DNA of 64,000 nucleotides, taken from Bacteriovorax sp. (GTDB lineage Bacteria > Bdellovibrionota > Bacteriovoracia > Bacteriovoracales > Bacteriovoracaceae). Positions 34,736-43,700 of the stretch are shown one piece after another; position 1 is the first letter of the stretch; each line of letters begins with the position of its first letter. The stretch spans positions 18,981-82,980 of the forward strand of contig JACMPM010000053.1 of assembly GCA_014377485.1 (NCBI GenBank), written 5' to 3'. Made by a program: the position numbers and the translations under genes. Below the pieces are notes generated by a model. It was not told the origin of the DNA. It made no database searches and worked only from the letters and a program-made list of their open reading frames with translations.

Positions 34736-35382
34736 TAATTACCTCTGCGAGAATTTAAGTAGTATTTGAAAATATATTCAAAAACTTCCAAGTGTCTTTT
34801 GGCTTCTTCAACACTATCGCCCCAAACGTAAACGCCATGGCCTCGAAGTAGAAGTCCGTAATTATTTTTTTGTTGTAAGATTGAGGGTTTAATTTGTTCT
34901 GCCAATAAAGCGATGTCTTGAGTATTATCAAAACAGGGAATATTAATTTTTAAGTCGTGAGTTTTAATTCCTTTAAAACCTTTTAAAAGTTCAAGTCCTT
35001 CTATAGTTGCGTAGGGAAGACCTGTAAAAAGATCGGCAAATAAAAGTGAGTCTAATAAATGACTATGTAGAACACAGTTTGCATTTGTTATTTGATAAAT
35101 GCTTAAGTGAATATCAGTTTCGTCAGATGACTTTCGACCGGATTTAATATAATCAGGAAGCATTATTCTTGTTTCGAAATAAATAGGTAGAAAATTGTCT
35201 TCAGTAAATTTACTTTTATCAATGCCCGATTCTGAAACGAGGGCAATGTCTGGACTGGTTTTTGAACGTAAAGAGTAGTTGCCGCTGGTCGCAGGATTAT
35301 GGCCCATACTATTCATCACCCGAACAAGTGAGGCCAGTTTTTTCATTTCTTCGTAATCTTGAGCACTAATGATAAAGGACAC
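34735..35382 (-). CDS. mtnB: Methylthioribulose-1-phosphate dehydratase
   Basis: A 215-residue class II aldolase-fold enzyme. HNPATSGNYSLR is the phosphate-binding start, NCVLHSHLLDSLL the zinc His pair, and LLLRGHGVYVWGDSVEEAKRHLE the third His region. It dehydrates MTRu-1-P in methionine salvage. It heads the operon, divergent from the aminotransferase at 35463. The isomerase MtnA and an MTA phosphorylase or nucleosidase are not in this window. Confidence 0.92.
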   Translation of the reverse strand: MSFIISAQDYEEMKKLASLVRVMNSMGHNPATSGNYSLRSKTSPDIALVSESGIDKSKFTEDNFLPIYFETRIMLPDYIKSGRKSSDETDIHLSIYQITNANCVLHSHLLDSLLFADLFTGLPYATIEGLELLKGFKGIKTHDLKINIPCFDNTQDIALLAEQIKPSILQQKNNYGLLLRGHGVYVWGDSVEEAKRHLEVFEYIFKYYLNSRRGN

Positions 35383-35462
35383 AACGTTCCTGGGTAAAAG
35401 TATTTACTCTATATATTAAATCTTGCTATAAAAGACAAAAAAAATATCCTCAAAGGACGATA

Positions 35463-36623
35463 ATGAAGCCAATAAATCATACTGTGATAGAATTTAAGGA
35501 ATCGATCTTCTCCACTATGACTAAGCTCGCGATTGATCATGAAGCAATCAACCTCTCACAGGGCTTTCCAGACTTTGACGGACCTAAATGGATTATAGAC
35601 CTTGCTAAGAATGCCATGGATCAAGGACATAAATTAGGCAATGTTGGGAAAAATCAATATGCTCCATCAGCAGGAATACTTCCTTTGAGAGAAGCGATCT
35701 CAAAGAATTATAAACGTTTTTACAATCTTGATTTTGATTCTGCTAATGAGGTTGTCGTTACAAATGGTGCCACTGAGGCTATCTTTTGTGCATGCATGGC
35801 GCTCATTAATCCAGGTGATGAGGTTATAGTTTTTGAGCCATTTTATGATTCTTATTTAGCTTCATTAAAAATGGCCGGGGCAATCGTGGTGCCAGTTACT
35901 TTGAAGGCACCAGCTTTTACTTTTGATAGTGAAGAACTTATTGCTGCCATTAATTCAAAAACCAAAATGCTTATTTTGAATAACCCTCATAATCCAACAG
36001 GAAAAATTTTTACACGAGAAGAAATCAAGATCATTGCTGAGCTCGCTCGAAAATTTGATTTTTATATTTTATCAGATGAAGTTTATGAGTTTTTAACTTT
36101 TGAAAATAGTCATACTCCAACTGCGTGTTTTGAAGACCTGGCCAATAGAACAATCACCATTTCATCGACCGGAAAAACCTTTGGCTTAACCGGATGGAAA
36201 ATTGGTTGGGCCTGTGGTCCAAAAGAAATCATTAAGGCCATTCACAACGTTCATCAATTCACAACTTTTTGCGTGGCCCATCCGCTGCAAGTGGCAATGG
36301 CAGAAGCTCTAGGAAAGATGGATGATTATTTAATTAATTTTAAAAGTCAGTACCGTGCAAAAAGAGATTATTTAGTCTCTGGCTTAAAAAATGCAGGTTT
36401 TAATGTGTTAACTCCCGCTGGAACATATTTTGCCATGGCGATATTAAAGGAAGGCGAAAACGATATTGAATTTTGTCAGAAACTTATTCGAGAAAAGAAA
36501 GTTGCGGTCATTCCGACTTCAGCTTTTTATATAAAATCCAACGCCGGAAGTGGAATGATTCGTTTTTGTTTTGCAAAGACTGATGAGACACTTAAAAAAG
36601 CCATTAGTAATTTAGCTTTATAA
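35463..36623 (+). CDS. mtnE: Class I aminotransferase, probable methionine aminotransferase of the salvage pathway
   Basis: A 386-residue fold-type I PLP enzyme close to YbdL/kynurenine aminotransferases: NLSQGFPDFDGP, NGATEAIF, NNPHNPTGKI, SDEVYE, SSTGKTFGLTGWKIGWA (PLP Lys), and MIRFCFAK with the substrate-carboxylate Arg. It should aminate 2-keto-4-methylthiobutyrate to methionine. It is transcribed divergently from mtnB across 80 bases, which suggests shared control. The symbol rests on context; substrate specificity is not fixed by sequence. A bidirectional terminator follows. Confidence 0.8.
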   Translation: MKPINHTVIEFKESIFSTMTKLAIDHEAINLSQGFPDFDGPKWIIDLAKNAMDQGHKLGNVGKNQYAPSAGILPLREAISKNYKRFYNLDFDSANEVVVTNGATEAIFCACMALINPGDEVIVFEPFYDSYLASLKMAGAIVVPVTLKAPAFTFDSEELIAAINSKTKMLILNNPHNPTGKIFTREEIKIIAELARKFDFYILSDEVYEFLTFENSHTPTACFEDLANRTITISSTGKTFGLTGWKIGWACGPKEIIKAIHNVHQFTTFCVAHPLQVAMAEALGKMDDYLINFKSQYRAKRDYLVSGLKNAGFNVLTPAGTYFAMAILKEGENDIEFCQKLIREKKVAVIPTSAFYIKSNAGSGMIRFCFAKTDETLKKAISNLAL

Positions 36624-36653
36624 AAAAAGCCATCTTTAAAGATGGCTTTTTTT
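36622..36653. terminator. Bidirectional terminator
   Basis: A run of A precedes GCCATCTTT, which pairs with AAAGATGGC, followed by TTTTTTT. The hairpin is symmetrical, with A and T tracts on both sides, so it can end both the aminotransferase (plus) and the RND gene (minus), which converge here. Confidence 0.9.
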
Positions 36654-36673
36654 GTCTGAAATTAAAATACTAA

Positions 36674-39600
36674 TCAAGTTGTCATAAAAATTTTCTTCAT
36701 AATACTTCCGGCCCATACTCTAAATCTTTCGATATAAGTATAAGCTGCAGGAATAACCACCAAAGTTAAAACCGTTGATGAAATAAGACCACCTATTACG
36801 GCGATACCCATTGAGGTTCTTTGTTTCGAAGCTTCGTTTAATCCGATTGCTAGAGGAATCATCCCCGCAATAAGAGCAAATGAAGTCATGAGAATAGGGC
36901 GAAGTCTTGATTTACCAGATGCAATAATTGCATCATAAAGACTAAGACCTTGTTGCACCTGTTGATTGGCATAGTCGACCAGTAGAATAGAGTTTTTTGT
37001 TGCGACTCCGAGTAACATAATACATCCAATCATTGAAAAAAGATCCAGTGACGAATGAGTGATGGCCAGTGCATAGAAAGCTCCACACATTGCCAGAGGT
37101 AGAACCAACATAATTGTAAGCGGTGTAACAAACGACTCATACAATGAGGCAAGTACAAAGTAGATAAACATAATTCCAAGTCCAGCTGCAACCATCATGT
37201 TGGCAATCAACTCTTGAAAGTTTTCAGCTTGTCCTACAAATTGGTAGCGCATATTGCTTGGGAGTTTTATTTCATCACTTAATAAACGTTTAATATCTGT
37301 AATCGCTCCGCCCATACCCGGACCATCCGGTGCAATGTCAGCTGAGATTTGAATATAGCGACCACGGTCCTGGCGATTAATATTGGCAGGACCTGTAGTT
37401 TCTAGTGGAGTCGTCATACTACTCAACTTAATAAGAGAGTTGTTGATGTTTGGAACAAAAGTTTCGTTATAACCTTTCTTTAAATCGCGCTGATTTTCTT
37501 GTAAGAGAACTCGAATATCATACTCTTCACCTAGTTCGCGGAAAACAGCAGCCTTTGATCCTTCAATCATCGTTCTAAGCTCTGAACCCATAAGTGTAGT
37601 TGAGACACCAAGTTTTTGCGCCTTAGTTCTATCTGGCACAACTTGGAATTCAGGTTTACCTGGACGGTTAGTTGTATCAACATCTTTTAGTGCCGGGTGA
37701 TGCTTAATTTTTTCAAATAATAATCCAGAATATTTTTCAATTTCTTTCATATCGTCACCAACAATATTGATGTTGAAAGGACGCTGACCGCCACCGACAG
37801 CATCGATATCTCTAACTGCAGGATTGGCGTAGGCAAAAGGTTTTAATTGAGTTCTTATTCTTTCTTTAAATTTTGAAGTAGTAAGTCCTGGACGTTTTTT
37901 TCCAGGGATTAGGTTTACAAAGATAGTTGCTTTTTCTGGCTGTCCGTTTGCATCACCAACAGTTAGAACGGTATTCAAAACTTCTTTGTTTTTTCTTATT
38001 AGATTATCAATCTCAGTTGCAACTGAATTCATTCCATCCAAACTTGTTCCCGGTTTTAAATCTATTGAAACCAGGAATTCACCTGCATCTGGAGCTGGGA
38101 TAAATGTTTTTGGCACAGTCTTTAGGGCTGCGAAACTTGCGATAAAAATAAAAAAAGCACTTAGAAGAATTATCATTGGTTTTTTTAATGAAAATTTTAA
38201 AACACCAACATAAACATCTTCTAACCAATTTTGGAATTGATTAAATTTTTCTAAAAGAGCACCCAAAGTGTGATCGTAAATTCCTTTTTTTATTTTAATA
38301 TGCCCAGGTTCGTGATGTTCAATTTTTCCTGCAAAATAGGCAGAAAGCATTGGTGCCATCGTTAGAGCATCGAAGAGAGAAATGATAAGTGCAAAACATA
38401 CAGTGAGTCCGAATTCTTTAAAGAACTGTCCAACAACACCATCAAGAAAAGCAATAGGTCCAAACACTGCTATAACTGTAAGAGTTGTCGCGACAACTGC
38501 AAGTGTAACCTCGTTTGTTCCTTTGATTGCAGCGGTCACTGGATCAGCACCCATTTCAATATGCCTGAAAATATTTTCCCGAACAACAATTGCATCATCA
38601 ATCAAGAGACCAACTGCCAGTGACAAGGCTAGAAGAGTCATAATATTTACGGTGAAACCTGCTGCCGCAAGAAGAATAAATGAACCGAGAAGTGAGTTAG
38701 GAAGAGCAAGTCCCGTAATGATTGTCGAGCGTCCTGAACCCAGGAAAAAATAAACTACGATAATTGTAAGAATAACTCCGAAGACAATAGTTTCATAAAC
38801 ATCATCTACGTTTGCTTTAATTTGTCTTGAACCATCGCGAACAACTTCTAAATGAATATTGCTATTTTCAGTTTTAAGAGAGTCATTTATTTTAAGCGCT
38901 TTCATTTTTATAGCCTCAGCTACACCAATTGTATTTGACCCAGATTGTTTATAAATTGAAAGGAGAATAGCCTTCTGACCATTGTAATAGCCGTAACCTT
39001 TTCTTTCTTCTAATGAATCTTTTACTAATCCTACGTCTTTTACTGTGACTGGAATATCATTTCCAATAAAATTGACAATGGTAGACTCGATTTCATTTAT
39101 CGTTTTATATTCACCTAAAGTTCTAAAAACAGAATCAGTAGTGCTACTTGAAACCTTTCCAGCTGGAATGTTCTGACCCGAAATTTGAAGTCGACTGGCA
39201 ACTTGAGAAGCAGAAATTTCTCGCGACTTCAATTTATTACGATCAAGTTCAACTTTGATTTCTCTTTTTCTACCACCGACAATATCAACCAGACCAACTT
39301 GATTCACTTGTTCAAATTGCGGCTTAATTTTTTTATCTACAACCTGATAGAGTTCACCGTCAGGTAAATTAGACTGCACAGCTATGGTGATAATAGGCTG
39401 ATCGGCCGGATCTATTTTACGAATTACCGGCTCATTAATTTCAGTTGGTAGTTTTTTTCTGGCTGCAGAAACTTTATCGCGAACTTGTTGTTCTGCGTAT
39501 TTTATATCTGTAGATAGGTTGAATTCTGCAATAATCACTGAAACGTTTTCTAAGTTTTGAGAAGATAGTTTTTTTAATCCAGGAACATTTGATAATTCTT

Positions 39601-39805
39601 CTTCGTAAACTTTGGAAACTAATGTTTCAACTTCTTCGGGGCCAGCCCCTGGGTAAACGGTAGTAACTGTAACAATCGGAAAAGTTACATTTGGAAATAA
39701 GTCGACTGGAAGTTTCTTGAGTGAAAGCCATCCAACCACTAGAATAACTGTAACGATACATGTGATAAATACGGGACGTTTGATAGATAGGCTGGCCAAA
39801 TTCAT
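36674..39805 (-). CDS. RND efflux pump, HAE1 type
   Basis: A 1043-residue inner-membrane transporter with the normal 12 helices and two large periplasmic loops. The N-terminus LASLSIKRPVFITCIV matches the first helix. The proton relay in TM4 carries two Asp (AVGLLIDDAIVVREN, Asp403-Asp404), which marks drug-type (HAE1), not heavy-metal, RND pumps. It exports hydrophobic compounds using the proton gradient. It is the last gene of tetR-tolC-like-RND, overlapping the channel gene by 4 bases. No membrane-fusion (AcrA-like) gene is present in the operon, so the adaptor must be encoded elsewhere. Confidence 0.9.
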   Translation of the reverse strand: MNLASLSIKRPVFITCIVTVILVVGWLSLKKLPVDLFPNVTFPIVTVTTVYPGAGPEEVETLVSKVYEEELSNVPGLKKLSSQNLENVSVIIAEFNLSTDIKYAEQQVRDKVSAARKKLPTEINEPVIRKIDPADQPIITIAVQSNLPDGELYQVVDKKIKPQFEQVNQVGLVDIVGGRKREIKVELDRNKLKSREISASQVASRLQISGQNIPAGKVSSSTTDSVFRTLGEYKTINEIESTIVNFIGNDIPVTVKDVGLVKDSLEERKGYGYYNGQKAILLSIYKQSGSNTIGVAEAIKMKALKINDSLKTENSNIHLEVVRDGSRQIKANVDDVYETIVFGVILTIIVVYFFLGSGRSTIITGLALPNSLLGSFILLAAAGFTVNIMTLLALSLAVGLLIDDAIVVRENIFRHIEMGADPVTAAIKGTNEVTLAVVATTLTVIAVFGPIAFLDGVVGQFFKEFGLTVCFALIISLFDALTMAPMLSAYFAGKIEHHEPGHIKIKKGIYDHTLGALLEKFNQFQNWLEDVYVGVLKFSLKKPMIILLSAFFIFIASFAALKTVPKTFIPAPDAGEFLVSIDLKPGTSLDGMNSVATEIDNLIRKNKEVLNTVLTVGDANGQPEKATIFVNLIPGKKRPGLTTSKFKERIRTQLKPFAYANPAVRDIDAVGGGQRPFNINIVGDDMKEIEKYSGLLFEKIKHHPALKDVDTTNRPGKPEFQVVPDRTKAQKLGVSTTLMGSELRTMIEGSKAAVFRELGEEYDIRVLLQENQRDLKKGYNETFVPNINNSLIKLSSMTTPLETTGPANINRQDRGRYIQISADIAPDGPGMGGAITDIKRLLSDEIKLPSNMRYQFVGQAENFQELIANMMVAAGLGIMFIYFVLASLYESFVTPLTIMLVLPLAMCGAFYALAITHSSLDLFSMIGCIMLLGVATKNSILLVDYANQQVQQGLSLYDAIIASGKSRLRPILMTSFALIAGMIPLAIGLNEASKQRTSMGIAVIGGLISSTVLTLVVIPAAYTYIERFRVWAGSIMKKIFMTT

Positions 39806-41229
39806 TTGGTACCTCCGGCACTGTAAATTTTAAGTTGTGAATAGATATTTAAAATATTTGTTTCATTTTGAATCCTTGCTAATTCTGATTGTGCATAATC
39901 TTGTTCAAAGTTTAATACTTGAAAAGTTACTGTGCGACCTTTAGATAAGCGGTCTCTTTCGTTAGATGCTTTAATTTTTTGAGCTTCTTCAATCTTTTCG
40001 ACAAGAGACAGTTTCGCTTTAGCATCTTCAAATCGCGCGGCTAAGTCATTCCATTGTTGCTCTTGTTCAAAAAGTTTTCGTTGGAAATTTTGATCAGCTG
40101 CAATTTGTTCTTTTTTATATCCGCTTATGTTGTCACTTGTGGTGCCAAAATCTAGAGGGGAGATAAAGCGAAGACCAATTGCTTTTGTATTATGGTCAGA
40201 TTTATACGAGTTGGTAATAGCTTGGTTAGTTTCCGGATTGCGTCCATTTAATGCATAAGTTCCATATACTTCAAAGGTTGGCTTATTTTTTTCGATAGAA
40301 AGATCAGCACTGGCTTTAGAAATTTTTTGAAGTTCTAGAGCGGCTTTAGTATCCTCTCTTAATTCTTCTTTAGAGGGCAATGTAAGTTTTTTAATTTTAT
40401 TTGAATCAACGGACTCCAGCTCTTCATCTAAAACTTCACTATCAACCCCTCTAAATGAATTAACTGATCGTTGCAGTGTTTTTAAATCTTGCATTGTGCT
40501 TTTGAGTTCGTATTCACGCGCTTTGTAGTTTGCATCTGCCTGCAAGAAATCTGAACTTTCAGCCAGGCCGTTTTTAAGTCGGTTTTGGTTCCAGACTTTA
40601 ATCTTTTGAGCACGTTCCAAACTTTCTTTTTGAACTTTTACTACTTTGCGAATTTGTGAAAGCGACCAATAAAGTGATTCTGATTGAGCAAGTGTCGCTT
40701 TCATTTTATAACTCTCAGAATGTTTTGTTGCAAGAGCTTGAGAGGTAATAATCGTTACTTGTGAGTTGCTTTCTCTTCCCAAGAAATTTCTCCAAAGTGA
40801 TTGAGATAGTTCGAGGGTTGCAACACCGTCATGAAAATCACTTACCGGTAAAAAAGCCGGGCTGGCATCATATATTTTAGTATGAGAGAGATTGTAGCCT
40901 AGCTTTCCTTGAAGTCCGAAATTAAATTGCTGTAAAATTCCAGCTGTTACATAATTATAATCAGTGCGATCACCTTGAGCATTGATGTTGGTTGTGGGCT
41001 TTTTATCAACTGCAGTTTGGGCTTGAGCAAAGACACTAGGTCTAAAGATCAGTTTACCCTCGTTAGAGCGTTCTTGCGCTCCTTCAACAATTAATTTACT
41101 TGCAGTCATTGACTGGTTTTTTCCTTCGACTTGCTTAAGAAAATCATTCAATGATAATTGAGCCGAAAAGCTCACTGTAGGGGCCGCTATCACTAAGGCT
41201 AATAGCGTGCTAGCACGAAAAAGCAACAT
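39802..41229 (-). CDS. TolC-like outer-membrane efflux channel
   Basis: A 475-residue exported protein (signal ends SFSA) with two outer-membrane-factor repeats: amphipathic strands around 90-140 and 300-350, and long heptad helices between and after them (LAQSESLYWSLSQIRKVVKVQKESLERAQ). The residue count and repeat layout fit the OMF family. It forms the tunnel for the RND pump next to it, whose start it overlaps by 4 bases. Confidence 0.85.
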   Translation of the reverse strand: MLLFRASTLLALVIAAPTVSFSAQLSLNDFLKQVEGKNQSMTASKLIVEGAQERSNEGKLIFRPSVFAQAQTAVDKKPTTNINAQGDRTDYNYVTAGILQQFNFGLQGKLGYNLSHTKIYDASPAFLPVSDFHDGVATLELSQSLWRNFLGRESNSQVTIITSQALATKHSESYKMKATLAQSESLYWSLSQIRKVVKVQKESLERAQKIKVWNQNRLKNGLAESSDFLQADANYKAREYELKSTMQDLKTLQRSVNSFRGVDSEVLDEELESVDSNKIKKLTLPSKEELREDTKAALELQKISKASADLSIEKNKPTFEVYGTYALNGRNPETNQAITNSYKSDHNTKAIGLRFISPLDFGTTSDNISGYKKEQIAADQNFQRKLFEQEQQWNDLAARFEDAKAKLSLVEKIEEAQKIKASNERDRLSKGRTVTFQVLNFEQDYAQSELARIQNETNILNIYSQLKIYSAGGTK

Positions 41230-41233
41230 AGAA

Positions 41234-41887
41234 TTACTCCTGAATTTTTATACCATCAAAAAAGATGGTGATTATATTATTTATAAATAGTTCTGAATAA
41301 ACTGGATCTCGTAGTGTTCTATTAAAGTATTTTTCACCAACATGATCAACTCTTAGAGTCGTCGTCAAGTTATGAAAAAATGCAGATGTAATGATCATTG
41401 TATCGAGATCAGATCTGATAAGATTTTTAGTTTTTGCATCTTCAAACATTTCTGCAAGAGTCGTATAAACTTTTAAGAATGTATCTTGAAAAATATCGGC
41501 GATTAATGGGTTTTCTGTTTCAATTTCTCTACAAATCATTTTAGTGGTGTACATATTTTCCAAGCCTTCTTTGATGAAATCTTCACAGAAAAGTTTAATT
41601 CTGAGTTTTAGTTCTTCAAAAGAATTGGGCTTAGTTAATATTTTTGAAGCTGAGCTTAGGCGGCTTTCACCATAGATTTTAAAGCATTCTCTATAAAGTC
41701 CTTCTTTTCCACCGAAGTGATACTTGATAGCACTCACGTTTACTTTTGCACCTTCGCAAATGTCTCTGATAGAGGCACCTTCAAATCCTTTTTCACAAAA
41801 ATGTTTTCGGGCTTCAGCCAAGATTAGGTCTCGAGTGTCAGCTGGAATAATCTTTTTTCCAAAAAAAGAACAAACTTTTTCAACCAT
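41234..41887 (-). CDS. TetR/AcrR-family regulator of the RND operon
   Basis: A 217-residue regulator with the TetR HTH at about 15-65: ILAEARKHFCEKGFEGASIRDICEGAKVN, then AIKYHFGGKEGLY. The C-terminal part resembles the CecR/YbiH type of ligand domain (EELKLRIKLFCEDFI, MICREIETENPLI). It is first in the operon with the efflux genes, so it probably represses its own promoter and is relieved by pump substrates. Confidence 0.9.
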   Translation of the reverse strand: MVEKVCSFFGKKIIPADTRDLILAEARKHFCEKGFEGASIRDICEGAKVNVSAIKYHFGGKEGLYRECFKIYGESRLSSASKILTKPNSFEELKLRIKLFCEDFIKEGLENMYTTKMICREIETENPLIADIFQDTFLKVYTTLAEMFEDAKTKNLIRSDLDTMIITSAFFHNLTTTLRVDHVGEKYFNRTLRDPVYSELFINNIITIFFDGIKIQE

Positions 41888-41922
41888 TAGGCTCCTTAAA
41901 TCATTACTTATTTATAACGCGA

Positions 41923-41941
41923 ATGTTTGAGATACTAACAT
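41923..41941. promoter_or_regulatory. Candidate operator upstream of the tetR-efflux operon
   Basis: ATGTT and AACAT form an inverted repeat with 9 bases between them, extended by AG/CT pairing inside. It is 36 bases upstream of the tetR start in the only promoter-bearing gap (41888-41998). TetR proteins bind such 15-20-base dyads. The arms are short, so this is weak. Confidence 0.25.
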
Positions 41942-41998
41942 AAGTGTTTAAAAAATTAAAACGTTTGTTTGAAAAAATAATTACAGGATAAATAAAAT

Positions 41999-42958
41999 TT
42001 ATGGCTTATGATGTTTCAGTGCGATGGAATTAATACAATATCTTAAGCCCGTTGGATGGGGCCCATCCTCAAAAACATGCCCTAAATGGGAATCGCAGTG
42101 AGCGCATCTTACTTCTATTCGTTTCATCCCGATGCTTTGGTCTTCGATTAAACGAACGTTTTCTGTGCCAACAACATCATAAAAAGCAGGCCAACCACTT
42201 CCAGAGTTATATTTGGTTTCAGATGAAAAAAGCTCATGTCCACATCCGGCACAGGCATATAATCCAACTTCAAAGAATAAGTAATATTCACCAGAAAATG
42301 GACGCTCTGTTCCGCACATGCGAAGAATTTGATATTCTTCTTCGTTTAGCTTCTGTTTCCAATCGTCACTGCTATTGTTGATTAGTTTAAGTTTATCCAA
42401 AGTTATTTGATCTGAATTAAGCACTTCGTTCTCACGAATTTTTTTGTAAGCTTTTATTGCAGTTAATAAGATTGCAACGAAAACAAAGAGACCGACTATT
42501 CCGTATACCATACTTAAGACATTTTTTAAGACAACTAGAAAAACAATCGCTACTAAAAAAATGGTAGAAATTTCATTAATAATTCTCAATGCCATTGGAG
42601 AAAAGGATGTATTATTATCTTGCTGCTGATTAAAAATACTGTGCAAAAAAATATGATAAGCGTAGAGTCCAGCAACGAATATTAGCTTTAAAACTAGCCA
42701 TGGATATTGAGTAATCGGCCAGAATTGAGAAGCGAGAGTTGATCCAAAAATTAAAACAGCAATAGCAGATGGCCAGGTAATTCCATACCACAATCTTCGT
42801 TGCATGATTTTATATTGGTCTTGAAGAATTTTTCTTTCAGTTGGAATTCTTGTTTCTGCTTCGGCAAAATAAACAAATAGCCTTGGCATATAAAACAAAC
42901 CTGCAAACCAGGTCACAACCGAAATAATATGAAGGGATTTAAAAACTAAGTAGTTCAT
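41999..42958 (-). CDS. HemJ-like membrane domain fused to MsrB methionine sulfoxide reductase
   Basis: A 319-residue two-domain protein. Residues 1-170 form a four- to five-helix HemJ-type domain: LHIISVVTWFAGLFYMPRLFVY (His10), YGITWP, PWLVLKLIFVAGLYAYH (Lys91, His102) and RIINEIS; HemJ is linked to protoporphyrinogen IX oxidation. Residues about 185-319 form a full MsrB: MCGTERPFSG, zinc pairs CAGC (236/239) and CAHC (285/288), GSGWPAFY, and RYCINSIAL with catalytic Cys308. MsrB reduces methionine-R-sulfoxide. No stop or frame change lies between them. The MsrB domain would be membrane-tethered, probably on the cytosolic side. Confidence 0.85.
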   Translation of the reverse strand: MNYLVFKSLHIISVVTWFAGLFYMPRLFVYFAEAETRIPTERKILQDQYKIMQRRLWYGITWPSAIAVLIFGSTLASQFWPITQYPWLVLKLIFVAGLYAYHIFLHSIFNQQQDNNTSFSPMALRIINEISTIFLVAIVFLVVLKNVLSMVYGIVGLFVFVAILLTAIKAYKKIRENEVLNSDQITLDKLKLINNSSDDWKQKLNEEEYQILRMCGTERPFSGEYYLFFEVGLYACAGCGHELFSSETKYNSGSGWPAFYDVVGTENVRLIEDQSIGMKRIEVRCAHCDSHLGHVFEDGPHPTGLRYCINSIALKHHKP

Positions 42959-42989
42959 AAGTTTTGGATTCTAGGATAGATTATCGATT

Positions 42990-43592
42990 ATGAATAGAGT
43001 GTTTTACATTTTTCGTCACGGGGAAACTGACTGGAATCGCGAACGCCGATGCCAAGGTCATACTAATACATGCCTCAACGAGAAGGGCAAGCAGCAGGCT
43101 TTTGAACTTGCGCAAAAAATGCAAGATTATCCAATTGATATAATCGTTTCAAGCGATCTCGAGCGTGCACTTAGCACTGGAGCATTAGTTGCTGAAAAAA
43201 AAGGTATTTCATTATTAGTGGATTCACGCCTAAGAGAGATGAGCTATGGAGAGGCTGAAGGAATGCTTTATGATGAAGCAGTCGCCCTTTATGGAGCAGA
43301 ATTATGGAAGAAACTTCAATGCTTTAAACAGGATAATGACCATGTCGGGTTTCCAGGCGGCGAGACCAGGAAAATAGCACGAGAGAGATTTCATGCAGCA
43401 TTAATTGAGTTAATTGAAAGCACAAACTATCAATCAATTGGAATTAGCACTCACGGAGGTGCACTTCGAAACATTCTTCACAGTTTTTTACCAGAAGACC
43501 ATTTAATGCTCCCAATTCCTAATTGTGTTGTTTATAAATGTGATTACCTTTCAGATCAAAAAATATTCTTAGTTGATCCAAAACCTCTATAA
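42990..43592 (+). CDS. Histidine phosphatase (phosphoglycerate-mutase superfamily)
   Basis: A 200-residue enzyme. IFRHGETDWNRERRCQGHTN has the RHG phosphohistidine, SSDLERALSTG the second Arg, EMSYGEAEG the acid residue and GISTHGGALRNIL the second His. Family members include GpmB, CobC and broad phosphatases; the substrate is not decided by these motifs. It is divergent from the hemJ-msrB gene with 31 bases between. Confidence 0.88.
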   Translation: MNRVFYIFRHGETDWNRERRCQGHTNTCLNEKGKQQAFELAQKMQDYPIDIIVSSDLERALSTGALVAEKKGISLLVDSRLREMSYGEAEGMLYDEAVALYGAELWKKLQCFKQDNDHVGFPGGETRKIARERFHAALIELIESTNYQSIGISTHGGALRNILHSFLPEDHLMLPIPNCVVYKCDYLSDQKIFLVDPKPL

Positions 43593-43700
43593 AACTCCAA
43601 CTAAAATACTAAGGTATTTAACTAAAAATGCCTTTTCTTGCCTCTTAGTTGAAAGAAACTAATAAAATGGATTAAACTAGTTGAAGTGAGGTTTCTTATT

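Noticed and set aside
38382..38753. 123-codon plus-strand open frame inside the RND gene
   Set aside because: Antisense to a conserved transporter, with composition (Thr/Ala/Arg-rich) typical of a reverse-frame shadow.
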